From: an uncultured bacterium
GTDB lineage: Bacteria; UBP6; UBA1177; JAKLFG01
DNA length: 33,030 nucleotides
Reading direction: 5' to 3'
Assembly (NCBI GenBank): GCA_937871295.1
Contig: CALMRE010000255.1
Coordinates: 1-33,030, forward strand
Shown: positions 21,796 through 30,185 of the stretch, in pieces
Numbering within the stretch: the stretch's first letter is position 1
How the letters are laid out: each line of letters opens with the position of its first letter
Notes under the pieces: generated by a model
Told to the model about the DNA's origin: nothing
Seen by the model: only the letters and a program-made list of their open reading frames with translations
Database searches by the model: none
Position numbers and translations under genes: made by a program

Positions 21796-23028
21796 ATGAC
21801 CACCGCCCCCCGATTCATATTCCGCCTGACCGGCGGCAACCGTACCGCCATCCGCGCACTCGTCGCATCGCTGGAGGCCATCGGCGTTCAGCGCGGCCCG
21901 GTGCGGGTGATCCGCGATCTGCACGAACTGGACGACCTTTCGCCCGACGCGGCGCCGCTTTTCCTCTTTTCCTGCATGACCTGCCATTTCGAGAAAAGCC
22001 TTCGCGAGATGCAGTGGCTCCGGGGCCGGTTCCCCGCCGCCCGTTTCATCATCGGCGGGCCGCATCCCTCGGCGCGGCCGCGCGAAGTGCTGGAGCGGGG
22101 CTTCGACCTTGCCGCGGTGGGCGAAGGGGAGGAGACGATCCGCGAGATATGGCTTCGGACGGAGGCGGGAAAACCGCTCGACGATGTCGCGGGGCTCTAC
22201 CGGCTTGCGAAGGGCGAACTCATCGGCACGCCGGCTTCTCCGGTCGATATCGAACGGTTCCCGATGATGGCCCAGCGGTTCAAGCTGCACGGTCCCATCG
22301 AGATAACGCGCGGTTGCGCCAGCGTCTGCCGCTACTGTCAGACCTCGTTCTTCCACGGCGTAAAGGAGCGGTGGCGGAGCCGCGAGGCGATACTGACGGC
22401 GGTCGAAGAACTGGCGGCGATCGATTTCAAATACTACCGGTTCCTCTCGCCCAACGCGCTGGGCTGGCACAATCCGACCAACACCACGCCCGAGCCGCTC
22501 CACGCGCTCCTTGCCGATATCCGGCGGATCGTCGGGCCGCACCGGAAAGTGATCTTCGGCACCTTCCCGGCCGAGATACGGCCCGAATTCGCCACGCGAG
22601 AGAGCATGGCGGTCATCAAAAAGTACTGCGACAACCCCATCATCGTGGTCGGCGGGCAGTCGGGAAGCGACCGGATGCTCGAACACATGCACCGCGGTCA
22701 TACCGTCGCCGATATCCACCGCGCCGTCGACAATACCAAGGCGGCGGGGCTCAATCCCATCGTCGATCTCATATTCGGACTGCCGGGGGAAACGCCCGAC
22801 GATCTCGCCGAGACGGTGACGCTCATGGATCGGCTGCTGGCGGGAGGCGCTCACATCCGGGGACATATCTTCATGCCGCTTCCCGGTACCCCGTGGGAGG
22901 ATGAAGCGCCCGGAAAAGTGCCGGAAGAGCTGGCGCAGCGCTTTAAGCTGATGTCGTCGAAAGGTGCCCTGTCGGGCTGTTGGGAAGAACAACTGGAACA
23001 AGAGGATACCCGATGTTACGCAAATTGA
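21796..23028 (+). CDS. B12-binding-domain radical SAM protein, substrate unknown
   Basis: A 410-residue radical SAM enzyme. The N-terminal ~150 residues follow the cobalamin-binding-domain layout of this class (FIIGGPHPSARP, DLAAVGEGEETI), and the SAM/[4Fe-4S] motif is TRGCASVCRYCQTSFFHG (Cys174, Cys178, Cys181, spacing CxxxCxxC). Later GGQSGSDRMLEHMHRGH and PIVDLIFGLPGETPDD are the usual SAM-barrel motifs. A CMTC pair at 60-63 is an extra feature. It resembles the MJ_1487-type family of B12-binding/radical SAM proteins, whose chemistry is unknown to me; methylation of a poorly reactive carbon is one possibility. The ATG at 21796 has GGAGGAGAG directly upstream. The last 16 bases overlap the next gene. 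Confidence 0.88.
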   Translation: MTTAPRFIFRLTGGNRTAIRALVASLEAIGVQRGPVRVIRDLHELDDLSPDAAPLFLFSCMTCHFEKSLREMQWLRGRFPAARFIIGGPHPSARPREVLERGFDLAAVGEGEETIREIWLRTEAGKPLDDVAGLYRLAKGELIGTPASPVDIERFPMMAQRFKLHGPIEITRGCASVCRYCQTSFFHGVKERWRSREAILTAVEELAAIDFKYYRFLSPNALGWHNPTNTTPEPLHALLADIRRIVGPHRKVIFGTFPAEIRPEFATRESMAVIKKYCDNPIIVVGGQSGSDRMLEHMHRGHTVADIHRAVDNTKAAGLNPIVDLIFGLPGETPDDLAETVTLMDRLLAGGAHIRGHIFMPLPGTPWEDEAPGKVPEELAQRFKLMSSKGALSGCWEEQLEQEDTRCYAN

Positions 23029-24206
23029 CGATGCCTCTGATCGTTGCCGGAACACTGCTGTTCGCGGGCTGTTTCTCGAACGCGAATTATTATGCCGATG
23101 AGGATGTGGTTGACGGGGACAGCATGGCTGAAAAGGACGAAAAGGACATAGAGGACGAAAGGGACGATGTGGTTGACGAATTGTCCGACCTGTCCGAAGG
23201 GTCTGAAGTGTCCGACGAGTTTGTGGATGAGACGGTGGATGATGACAGCATGGTTGAAAAGGACGAAAAGGACATAGAGGACATAAAGGACGACATGGTT
23301 GATGAAGATGCTGTGGTCGATGACATTGTCGCGATTGACGACACCGTGGTGCCCGATGCCGACATCGACGAGCCGGCGGGATCGCTGAAGATCCGCTTCG
23401 TCGCGGCGAACCTCACCAGCGGCAACTATCAGTCCTACGATCCGGGGCACGGCATCCGCCTGATGGCCGGGACCAAAGGCGATATTTTCATGGTGCAGGA
23501 GTTCAATTATGGCAGTAATTCGGCCTCCGATTACCGGGCGATGACCGACGATATCTGCGGCGCCGGATGCGACTATGCCGTCGGCACCGGTTCGATACCC
23601 AACGGCGTGGTGAGCCGCTGGCCCATCACCGGATCGGGTTACTGGGACGACCCGAACATCTCCGACCGCAACCTCGACTGGGCGCGCATCGACATCCCCG
23701 GCTCGAAGGATATTCTGGTGGTCAGCGTCCACCTGCACACCAGTCCCTCAAGCGATCAGGTGATCGCGGCGCAGGTGGTGGCGAAAAAAGTGACCGAGCA
23801 CCGCGCGGCCAATCCGAACTGCTGTTACTATGTCGTCGGCGGCGACTTCAACGGGCCGACCTCTGTTTCCGCCGACGGTTTCGGGGAATATAACGGGCAG
23901 GCGGTATTCTATGTCGCCAACCCCGATCCGGTGGGGGAGGACGGCTCCACCGGGACCAACGCGAGTCGTTCGAGCCAGTACGATTTCGTTCTTCTGGACA
24001 CCGCCCTCCACGCCTATCAGACCGCCGTTCTCGTCGAACCGACCGGGAGCGGTTCGCCGCTTTCCTACCCGAGCGGGCTGGTCTTCGACAGCCGCGATTT
24101 CTCGCAGAGCGAACTCGACAACTATTTTCCCCCGGCGCTGACCGGCGATTCGGGCGCCTCCAACATGCAGCACATGGCGATCCTCAAAGATATCTTGCTC
24201 CCCTGA
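23013..24206 (+). CDS. Lipoprotein with acidic tether and endonuclease/exonuclease/phosphatase-fold domain
   Basis: A 397-residue lipoprotein: signal peptide with lipobox FAGC (Cys20), a ~100-residue D/E/V/K-rich tether (26-122) with a duplicated segment, then an EEP-superfamily domain (125-397). Catalytic-type residues are in place: Asn133 (VAANL), Glu163 (MVQEF), His240 (SVHLH), Asp278/Asn280 (GGDFNG), Asp324 (QYDFVLLD) and His387 (MQHMAIL), where SDH is more usual. It could be an extracellular DNase or a phosphodiesterase on lipid or sugar substrates; sequence alone does not say. The ATG has AGAGG 7 bases upstream, inside the end of the radical SAM gene, so translation is coupled. Confidence 0.87.
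   Translation: MLRKLTMPLIVAGTLLFAGCFSNANYYADEDVVDGDSMAEKDEKDIEDERDDVVDELSDLSEGSEVSDEFVDETVDDDSMVEKDEKDIEDIKDDMVDEDAVVDDIVAIDDTVVPDADIDEPAGSLKIRFVAANLTSGNYQSYDPGHGIRLMAGTKGDIFMVQEFNYGSNSASDYRAMTDDICGAGCDYAVGTGSIPNGVVSRWPITGSGYWDDPNISDRNLDWARIDIPGSKDILVVSVHLHTSPSSDQVIAAQVVAKKVTEHRAANPNCCYYVVGGDFNGPTSVSADGFGEYNGQAVFYVANPDPVGEDGSTGTNASRSSQYDFVLLDTALHAYQTAVLVEPTGSGSPLSYPSGLVFDSRDFSQSELDNYFPPALTGDSGASNMQHMAILKDILLP
23118..23282 (+). repeat. Duplicated 39-bp segment in the acidic tether
   Basis: 23118-23156 and 23244-23282 are direct repeats of 39 bases with one mismatch, encoding DSM(A/V)EKDEKDIED twice, 42 residues apart. The near-identity at DNA level points to a recent duplication. Confidence 0.88.
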
Positions 24207-24217
24207 ATGAAGTTCTT

Positions 24218-24246
24218 TTGACCTTTCGGGAAAAAAGAGGTACAAC
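24218..24246 (+). promoter_or_regulatory. Promoter for the Lcl/DUF1566 gene
   Basis: -35 TTGACC (24218-24223), 17-bp spacer, -10 TACAAC (24241-24246). It starts 11 bases after the preceding stop and predicts a leader of about 35 bases. Confidence 0.65.
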
Positions 24247-24286
24247 ACGGTCCGTTGAGAGGTGTGGATCCATCAGGGAGGAAATC

Positions 24287-25078
24287 ATGCGTGGATTTTT
24301 GATCGTGGTCCTTACGGCGGCCTTTGCCGTGATGCTTTTTGCGGCCGAGGCTCCCAAGACGCCCGCTGCCGAGGCCCCCAAGGCGCCTGCCGCCGAACCG
24401 AAGAAGGCCGAGCCGGTCGCGCCGAAAAAGGTTGCGCCCGCCGAGGCGAAGAAGCCCGAAGCGGCCCCCGCCGCCGCCCAACCCGCGCCGGCCAAGCCGG
24501 TCGAGGAGGCGAAGAAAGAAGAGCCGAAGAAAGAGGAGGTGAAGAAAGAAGAACCCAAGAAGGAAGAGGCGAAAAAGGAAGAGACGCCGCCTGCGGCGAT
24601 CCCCGAGCCGAAGTCCTACGACATAAAGGAAGAGACGGTCACCGATACCGCGACCAACCTCGTGTGGCAGAGAAAACGGACCGACAAAAGCATGACCCAC
24701 AAGGAGGCCGAGGATTACTGCGGTACCCTGACGCTTGGCGGCGCCGATGACTGGCGCCTGCCGACCGTCGCCGAACTGCGGACCCTCATCGTCGGCTGTC
24801 AGAGCGGCACCCCCGCCTGCAAGGTCGACGATGCCTGCACGGCGAGTAAATGCTGGAGTCCCGCCTGCGCCTGTCAGGCGCTTAAAGGTCCCGGCGAGGA
24901 TGGCTTCTACTGGCAGAAGGATGTCTGGCAGGGGGGCGGCAAGTACTTCTGGTCGTCGTCTCTGCGTCCCGGCAAAAAGAGCGAAAAGGCGTGGGATGTC
25001 GGGTTCAATTACGGCAATGTCTATGAATACGACCGCACCCAAAAGGCCGATGTCCGCTGTGTGCGGGCGGCGAAATAG
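24287..25078 (+). CDS. Secreted Lcl/DUF1566-domain protein with Lys/Glu/Pro-rich linker
   Basis: A 263-residue exported protein. The signal peptide MRGFLIVVLTAAFAVMLFAA lacks a lipobox. A long A/P/K then K/E-rich linker (21-110) contains PKKEE/VKKEE repeats. The C-terminal DUF1566 domain (117-263) shows NLVWQRKRTDKSMTHKEAEDYC, DDWRLPTVAELRTLI, YFWSSSLR and the ending DVRCVRAAK. It is a C-type-lectin-like fold found in the collagen-like adhesin Lcl of Legionella and many secreted proteins, so a binding rather than catalytic role is likely. Six of its cysteines cluster in the loop around residues 170-205, suggesting disulfides or a small metal site. AGGGAGG precedes the ATG. Confidence 0.87.
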   Translation: MRGFLIVVLTAAFAVMLFAAEAPKTPAAEAPKAPAAEPKKAEPVAPKKVAPAEAKKPEAAPAAAQPAPAKPVEEAKKEEPKKEEVKKEEPKKEEAKKEETPPAAIPEPKSYDIKEETVTDTATNLVWQRKRTDKSMTHKEAEDYCGTLTLGGADDWRLPTVAELRTLIVGCQSGTPACKVDDACTASKCWSPACACQALKGPGEDGFYWQKDVWQGGGKYFWSSSLRPGKKSEKAWDVGFNYGNVYEYDRTQKADVRCVRAAK

Positions 25079-25137
25079 TCTCTTTTCAACACCCCTTCCT
25101 TTCAGTTGCTTTTTGACCGCCGAAACGGTAGAGTAAG

Positions 25138-25166
25138 GGGGTCAGGCGCACTAGTTGCCTGACCCC
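25138..25166. repeat. Perfect 10-bp-arm palindrome upstream of the MoxR gene
   Basis: GGGGTCAGGC (25138-25147), 9-base loop, GCCTGACCCC (25157-25166). It is a stable hairpin ending 16 bases before the MoxR ATG. No T-tract follows, so it is not a standard terminator. It may be a REP-like palindrome of the kind mobilised by Y1 transposases, or an RNA hairpin or operator controlling the operon. Confidence 0.7.
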
Positions 25167-25182
25167 ATATCTTGGAGGCACC

Positions 25183-26124
25183 ATGGACACTACTGCGGCA
25201 CGCACGGTCTACAAGAAGATCGGCGACAACATCGGCACGGTCATCAAGGGTCAGGACAGGACGATACGGAGCCTGCTCGCCGCCTTCTTCAGCGGCGGCC
25301 ACGTGCTGTTGGAGGACTACCCCGGCACCGGCAAGACGACGCTCGCCAAGACGCTTGCCCGCTCCATCAACACCCAGTTCCGCCGCGTGCAGTTCACCCC
25401 TGACCTGCTCCCCGCCGACATTCTCGGCGTGTCGGTCTACAATCAGCACGACGGGAAGTTCGAGTTCCGCGACGGCCCGATATTCACCAACATTCTGCTG
25501 ACCGACGAGATAAACCGCGCCAGCCCGCGCACCCAGTCGGCCCTGCTCGAGGCGATGGCCGAAGGGCAGGTGAGCGCCGACGGCATCCGGCGGCCGCTCC
25601 CGGAACCGTTCTTCGTCATCGCGACGCAGAACAATGTCGAATCGCGCGGCACCTATCCGCTCCCCGAATCGCAGATGGACCGCTTCATGGTGCGCCTGAC
25701 GCTCGGCTACATCAGCCGTGACGACGAGGTGCGGGTGATGTCGGATCAGGGGGTGGAGCATCCGCTCAAGCAGGTGCGGCCGGTGGTCGAAACGGCCGAG
25801 GTGATCGCGGCGATGCACACCGTCCGTCAGGTCGCCATCAGCGAAGAACTCAAGCATTTCATCGTCGATGTGGTCGCGGCGACCCGCACCGCCGAAGGGG
25901 TGGCGCTCGGGGCGAGTCCCCGCGCCTCGATCGCGCTGATGCGGGGGGCGCAGGCATTGGCGCTCTTCGACGGCAAAGCGTTCGTGACGCCCGACTATAT
26001 TCAGGAGATGGCGCTCCCGGTCCTTTCTCACCGGCTGCTCCTCGACCCGCAGGCCCGGTTCGCGGGCGTTTCGGCCGAAACGGTCGTCGACCGCATCATC
26101 CGCAGTATCCCCGTGCCGGTATGA
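25183..26124 (+). CDS. MoxR-type AAA+ ATPase
   Basis: A 313-residue MoxR-family AAA+ ATPase, a cytoplasmic chaperone-like motor thought to assemble or activate partner membrane and secreted proteins. Seen: Walker A YPGTGKTTLAK (about 46-56), Walker B NILLTDEINRAS, PRTQSALLEAMAEGQV, sensor 1 FFVIATQNNVES, and the MoxR-typical YPLPESQMDRFM. The C-terminal lid has GASPRASIALMRGAQALA. TTGGAGG lies upstream of the ATG. The stop overlaps the start of the DUF58 gene (ATGA). The trio MoxR-DUF58-transglutaminase is a widespread conserved operon whose function is only partly understood. Confidence 0.95.
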   Translation: MDTTAARTVYKKIGDNIGTVIKGQDRTIRSLLAAFFSGGHVLLEDYPGTGKTTLAKTLARSINTQFRRVQFTPDLLPADILGVSVYNQHDGKFEFRDGPIFTNILLTDEINRASPRTQSALLEAMAEGQVSADGIRRPLPEPFFVIATQNNVESRGTYPLPESQMDRFMVRLTLGYISRDDEVRVMSDQGVEHPLKQVRPVVETAEVIAAMHTVRQVAISEELKHFIVDVVAATRTAEGVALGASPRASIALMRGAQALALFDGKAFVTPDYIQEMALPVLSHRLLLDPQARFAGVSAETVVDRIIRSIPVPV

Positions 26125-27464
26125 AAAAGCGTTTCCACCGCTGGTACCACCGCACCTATGCCTTCAACCGCTTCCTCGGGCAGCGGCTCACGCCGCCCGG
26201 CGCCTTTTTCATCGTCCTGTTCTTCATCGCGTTTTTTTTCGGGCTCAATACGCAGAAGTCGATGGTGTTCGAGATACTTTCTCTGCTGACGGCGCTGCTG
26301 CTGGTCTCGCGGCTCATCGAATGGCCGTTCCGTCCGCGGCTCACCGCCGAGCGGCTCTTCCCGCGCTACGGCACCGTCGGGACGCCGGTCCGCTACCGGA
26401 TAACGCTCAAGAACGAGGGGAAACGGCGCGAGACGGGGCTCGTTCTTCTTGAGGAACCCTGCGATCCGCGGCCGAGTTACGACGAGTGGGCGAACACCCC
26501 GGAACAGGGCGAAGAGCGACGGAACTGGTTCGACCGTCGCATGCTCTACTACCGCTGGGAATGGCTCATCGCCAAGCGGCTCGGCGCCACCTTCGAGCCG
26601 GCCGTCGTTCCACCGCTCGCCCCCGGCGAGACGCGTGACATCGATATGTTCCTTACCCCCACCAAACGCGGCATCGTCCGGCTGGAGGGGTGCCGCGTGG
26701 AGCGGGCCGACCTGTTCGGCATCTGGAAGAAGACCGTTCTATTGCCGTGTCCCGGCGCCCTCATCTCTCTGCCGCGTATCTACCGCGTGAACCGACCTGA
26801 GTTCTGCGGTCACCGCCGCTACCATCAGGGGGGCATCGCCGATGCACGCAAGGCGGGCGATTCGGAAGAGTTCATGCAGGTCCGCGAGTATCGCCCCGGC
26901 GATCCGCTCAAGAAGATACATTGGCGTTCGACCGCCCGCACCGGGATGCTCGCGGTCAAGGAATTTCAGGACGAATACTACGCCCGCATCGGCCTCATAC
27001 TCGACACCTTCCGGAAAGAGTCGTTCAGCGAAGAGCTGGAGGAGGCGGTCTCCATCGCCGCCTCCTATCTGGTGGGTGGCGCGGCGGGCGACGAGATCAT
27101 CGAACTGATGTTCGTCGGCGCCGAGGCCTTCTCCTTCTCGGTGGGGCGCGGCACCGGGAGTCCCGACCGGATGCTGGAGATACTCGCCGGGGTGGAGCCG
27201 TGCCGCGACCGGAGCTTCGCCGAACTTACGCGGCTGGTCGGCGAGCGGTTGGAACTTCTGTGCGGTACGGTGGTGATACTGACCGACATCGATGAGAGCC
27301 GTAAAGATCTGCTCGCGCGGCTCGACGCGGCCCATGTGGAGCACCTCACGATCCTCATCACGACCGATCCGGAAAAGGCGCGTCGGCGGCTTGCCGAACT
27401 GGGTGTGGGCTCTGTGCGCATCATAGAGGCGGGGAAGGTGCAGGAGGCGTTGACACTGCTATGA
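26121..27464 (+). CDS. DUF58 domain membrane protein
   Basis: A 447-residue protein with two N-terminal transmembrane helices (about 27-43 and 48-64) and a long soluble region. The DUF58 hallmark EYRPGDPLKKIHWRSTARTG lies near residue 258-277, followed by a von Willebrand A-like Rossmann half (RIGLILDTF, VVILTDIDE). Proteins of this type are presumed partners of the neighbouring MoxR ATPase. There is an insertion around residues 120-150 (ERRNWFDRRMLYYRWEWL), rich in Trp and Arg, that I do not recall as a standard part of the family. It starts within the moxR stop and its stop overlaps the next ATG, so all three proteins are made from one coupled message. Confidence 0.93.
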   Translation: MKKRFHRWYHRTYAFNRFLGQRLTPPGAFFIVLFFIAFFFGLNTQKSMVFEILSLLTALLLVSRLIEWPFRPRLTAERLFPRYGTVGTPVRYRITLKNEGKRRETGLVLLEEPCDPRPSYDEWANTPEQGEERRNWFDRRMLYYRWEWLIAKRLGATFEPAVVPPLAPGETRDIDMFLTPTKRGIVRLEGCRVERADLFGIWKKTVLLPCPGALISLPRIYRVNRPEFCGHRRYHQGGIADARKAGDSEEFMQVREYRPGDPLKKIHWRSTARTGMLAVKEFQDEYYARIGLILDTFRKESFSEELEEAVSIAASYLVGGAAGDEIIELMFVGAEAFSFSVGRGTGSPDRMLEILAGVEPCRDRSFAELTRLVGERLELLCGTVVILTDIDESRKDLLARLDAAHVEHLTILITTDPEKARRRLAELGVGSVRIIEAGKVQEALTLL

Positions 27465-29482
27465 ACCCGACGGTCTACAAAACACCCCCCTTCTATCTGG
27501 GCGCCCTCTTCCTCTTCTGGGGCTTCGGCGTCGGTATGCCGACGCTCGGCGTCATGGCGGCCATCGCCGCCGAAGGGAACTATCTGGTGAAGCGTAAGTG
27601 GGACCTCACCCGCGACGACTTCATCCGGGTGAGCGACATCAGTTCGTTCGTGATGCTCGCCTCGCTCCTGCTCATTTATCTCAACTACGAGCCGTGGCAG
27701 ATCATGCGGCAGTTCGTCATCTGGCTTCCCGTCATTCATCTGCCGCTCCTCCTCACCCAGCTCTATTCGACCAGCGACCGTATCGTCATCGGGACGCGGA
27801 TCGGCGGAAAGAAAAGCGGCCGGGTCCACGCCCACCGCCCCTTCAACATCACGTGGGTCTATGCCGCGCTCCTCATCTTTTCGGCGGCGGCGGGGAACAA
27901 CCGCGAACCGTGGTTCTTCGCCGGCGTCGGGCTGTTCCTCATCTGGGTGGTGCTGATCTACCGCGGGCGGCGCTACTCGATCGCCCTGTTCACCGCGGTG
28001 ACGGCGCTGATACTGGTGTTGTCCCTCGTCACGGCGGTGTTGCTCAACAACGCCTATCTCTACACGCAGGACCGGATCATGGAGTACTACCAGCTCTGGT
28101 TCGCGCGGTTCTACGCCGATCCGTTCAAGACCGACACCGCGCTGGGCGACATCACGACGCTCAAACTCAGTTCGCGCATCGTCCTGCGGGTCCGTCCCGG
28201 CGATGGTCCCGGCGCCCCCTACTATCTGACCGACGGGGTGTTCGACGCCTATTCGTCGACCGCGTGGTACAACCGCGACGGCCGGTCCCGGCCGGTCGAA
28301 CTCGAGACGGGCGACATCTGGCTCCTGCACGAGCCGTCCATCGAAGGGCGGGCCGACCTGTCGGTGGTCGCGTGGCTGCCGAAGAACCGCGGGGTCCTGC
28401 CGTTGCCCGGGGGCACCCACAGCGTTTCCCGTCTCAACGCGGCGGGGCTCAAGGAACTACTGCTCGGCCCGGTGCTCGTGGAGGAAGGTCCCGAACTGCT
28501 CGACTATACGGCCAACTATCGACCGGGTGACGATTTCAGCGCGCCGCCCGGCCCGCGCGACCGGCTGGTGCCGCCCGACGAACTCGAGGCGCTCGATGCG
28601 ACGCTCGCCGAGATCGGCATCGCGGGAATGACGCCACCGCAGATCGCCGCGGCGCTGGAGCGTCATTTCCTGCTCCGCTTCCGCTATTCGCTTGAGGGAC
28701 GCGCCTACGGCTACGGCAAAGGGCGGACGCCGGTGGCGAACTTCCTGACCGAACAGCGGAGCGGTCACTGCGAATACTTCGCGACCGCCACGGTGCTGCT
28801 CCTGCGCCGCGCCGGTATCCCCGCCCGCTACAAGACCGGCTACATGGTCGACGAGTGGAGTTCGCTCGAAGATGCCTATGTGGCGCGTGAACGGCATGGC
28901 CACGCATGGACCACGGCGTGGATCGGCGACAGGTGGGTCGATATCGATACGACCCCTCCCGGCTGGAGTGAGAGCGAGTCGCTGAGCGCGAGTTTTCTCG
29001 AACCGGCGCAGGATCTGTTCGCCTTTCTGCGGGTAAAGTACGAACGGTTCCGGCAGGCGAAGAGCGAACGGCTCAATAATGCCCTCTTCGCCGGTATCAT
29101 TCTCCTGTCGGGGTGGCTCCTCTACCGCATCTATGCGCGGCGGAGACGGCAGAACGCACAGCCGGAAAGCGCGGCCGATGGGCTCCGGTTCGATACGCCG
29201 GGGAAGGATTCGCCGTTCCATGAGGTGGCGGCGCTGCTCGCCACTATCGGCATCGACCGGCTCGGGCACGAGACCTACGGCCGCTGGGCACTGCGCATCG
29301 ACGAGGTGCGGCGCGGACGCGGCGAGTCAGTTGCACCGTTCGTCGACGATGAGTTCAATGATCTGGTGGTGCTCCACGAGCGGTACCGGTTCGATCCGCA
29401 GGGGCTGTCGGCCGCAGAGAAGGAGCGCTTCATCGCGTCAGCGGCGGCATGGCTCGAACGCTATAGACCGAAGCCTAGCTGA
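27461..29482 (+). CDS. TgpA-type membrane transglutaminase-like protein
   Basis: A 673-residue membrane protein with the DUF3488-transglutaminase-DUF4129 layout of Pseudomonas TgpA. The N-terminal ~210 residues hold several transmembrane helices, followed by a periplasmic beta-rich part. The transglutaminase core has the cysteine in SGHCEYFATATVLLLR (Cys437), the histidine in HGHAWTTAW (His481) and the aspartate in WVDIDTTP (Asp496), a complete triad. One more helix (about 547-562, FAGIILLSGWLLYRIYA) leads to a cytoplasmic DUF4129-like tail. It may cross-link or cleave periplasmic proteins or amide bonds; the substrate is unknown. The stop lies inside the convergent pseudouridine synthase gene (8-base overlap). 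Confidence 0.93.
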   Translation: MNPTVYKTPPFYLGALFLFWGFGVGMPTLGVMAAIAAEGNYLVKRKWDLTRDDFIRVSDISSFVMLASLLLIYLNYEPWQIMRQFVIWLPVIHLPLLLTQLYSTSDRIVIGTRIGGKKSGRVHAHRPFNITWVYAALLIFSAAAGNNREPWFFAGVGLFLIWVVLIYRGRRYSIALFTAVTALILVLSLVTAVLLNNAYLYTQDRIMEYYQLWFARFYADPFKTDTALGDITTLKLSSRIVLRVRPGDGPGAPYYLTDGVFDAYSSTAWYNRDGRSRPVELETGDIWLLHEPSIEGRADLSVVAWLPKNRGVLPLPGGTHSVSRLNAAGLKELLLGPVLVEEGPELLDYTANYRPGDDFSAPPGPRDRLVPPDELEALDATLAEIGIAGMTPPQIAAALERHFLLRFRYSLEGRAYGYGKGRTPVANFLTEQRSGHCEYFATATVLLLRRAGIPARYKTGYMVDEWSSLEDAYVARERHGHAWTTAWIGDRWVDIDTTPPGWSESESLSASFLEPAQDLFAFLRVKYERFRQAKSERLNNALFAGIILLSGWLLYRIYARRRRQNAQPESAADGLRFDTPGKDSPFHEVAALLATIGIDRLGHETYGRWALRIDEVRRGRGESVAPFVDDEFNDLVVLHERYRFDPQGLSAAEKERFIASAAAWLERYRPKPS

Positions 29483-30185
29483 ACAGCGGGTTCTGTTTCA
29501 CTATCAGCGCGAGAAGTTCGGAGAATTCGGGGGCGAGTGCGCCGCGCTCCGGCAGGTCAGGGAGGAAGAGGGTCGTCGGCTCCTTGGTGTCGAACGGCGT
29601 ATATTTAAGGATAAGGTGTTCAAGGTAGAATTCGGCCGGGTCGCGCTGTTCGGTGTCGTAGAGCGGATCGCCCGCCAGCGGCAACCCCATCCCGGCGCAC
29701 ATCACCCGTATCTGATGAAAGCGGCCGGTGAGGAGCCGGATGAGGAGATGCCAGCGCTCTGTGCTCTGCGGCACCGGCGCCGCGCCGAGTATCTCCAGCC
29801 GTGACGATTTCCCGCCGGCGTGGACGAGTTTCGACCGACCCTTCACCTCTTTCAGATAGGCCGTGTGCTCCCCGATGAACTCCGCCGGACTTTTTCCCGC
29901 CGGAGCGGCGACGCGGGCGAGGTAGTATTTCTCCCAGCGGCCCGCCTTTATCTGTTCGTTGTGGAAGGCGATGGCACCCTGCGTGAGGCAGACAAGGAGG
30001 ATGCCGCGGGTGATGCGGTCGAGCCGGTGGGGGAGTTTCGGGTCGGCACCGGGGTGGCGCTTCGCGACGAGCGCCTTTGCCGAGACACCGTCAAGGTCGC
30101 CCTTGAATTCGCTCGACAGCCCCGCCGGTTTGAAGAGGGCCAGTTCGTTATTTGTTTCGGTGAGAATGATGAGCGGGTCGGGCAT
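29475..30185 (-). CDS. RluA-family pseudouridine synthase
   Basis: A 236-residue RNA pseudouridine synthase. The catalytic aspartate lies in PHRLDRITRGILLV, the family's HRLDxxTSG motif with Arg in place of the usual Ser. GRFHQIRVMCAGMGLPLAGDPLYD and LEHLILKYTPFD are the other RluA/RluC blocks. It has no N-terminal S4 domain, so it resembles the RluA/TruC subgroup, but the target uridine (23S rRNA or tRNA) cannot be told. The start overlaps the stop of the upstream ankyrin gene (TGATG), so it is the last gene of the unit that runs leftwards from the right edge. Confidence 0.92.
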   Translation of the reverse strand: MPDPLIILTETNNELALFKPAGLSSEFKGDLDGVSAKALVAKRHPGADPKLPHRLDRITRGILLVCLTQGAIAFHNEQIKAGRWEKYYLARVAAPAGKSPAEFIGEHTAYLKEVKGRSKLVHAGGKSSRLEILGAAPVPQSTERWHLLIRLLTGRFHQIRVMCAGMGLPLAGDPLYDTEQRDPAEFYLEHLILKYTPFDTKEPTTLFLPDLPERGALAPEFSELLALIVKQNPLFS

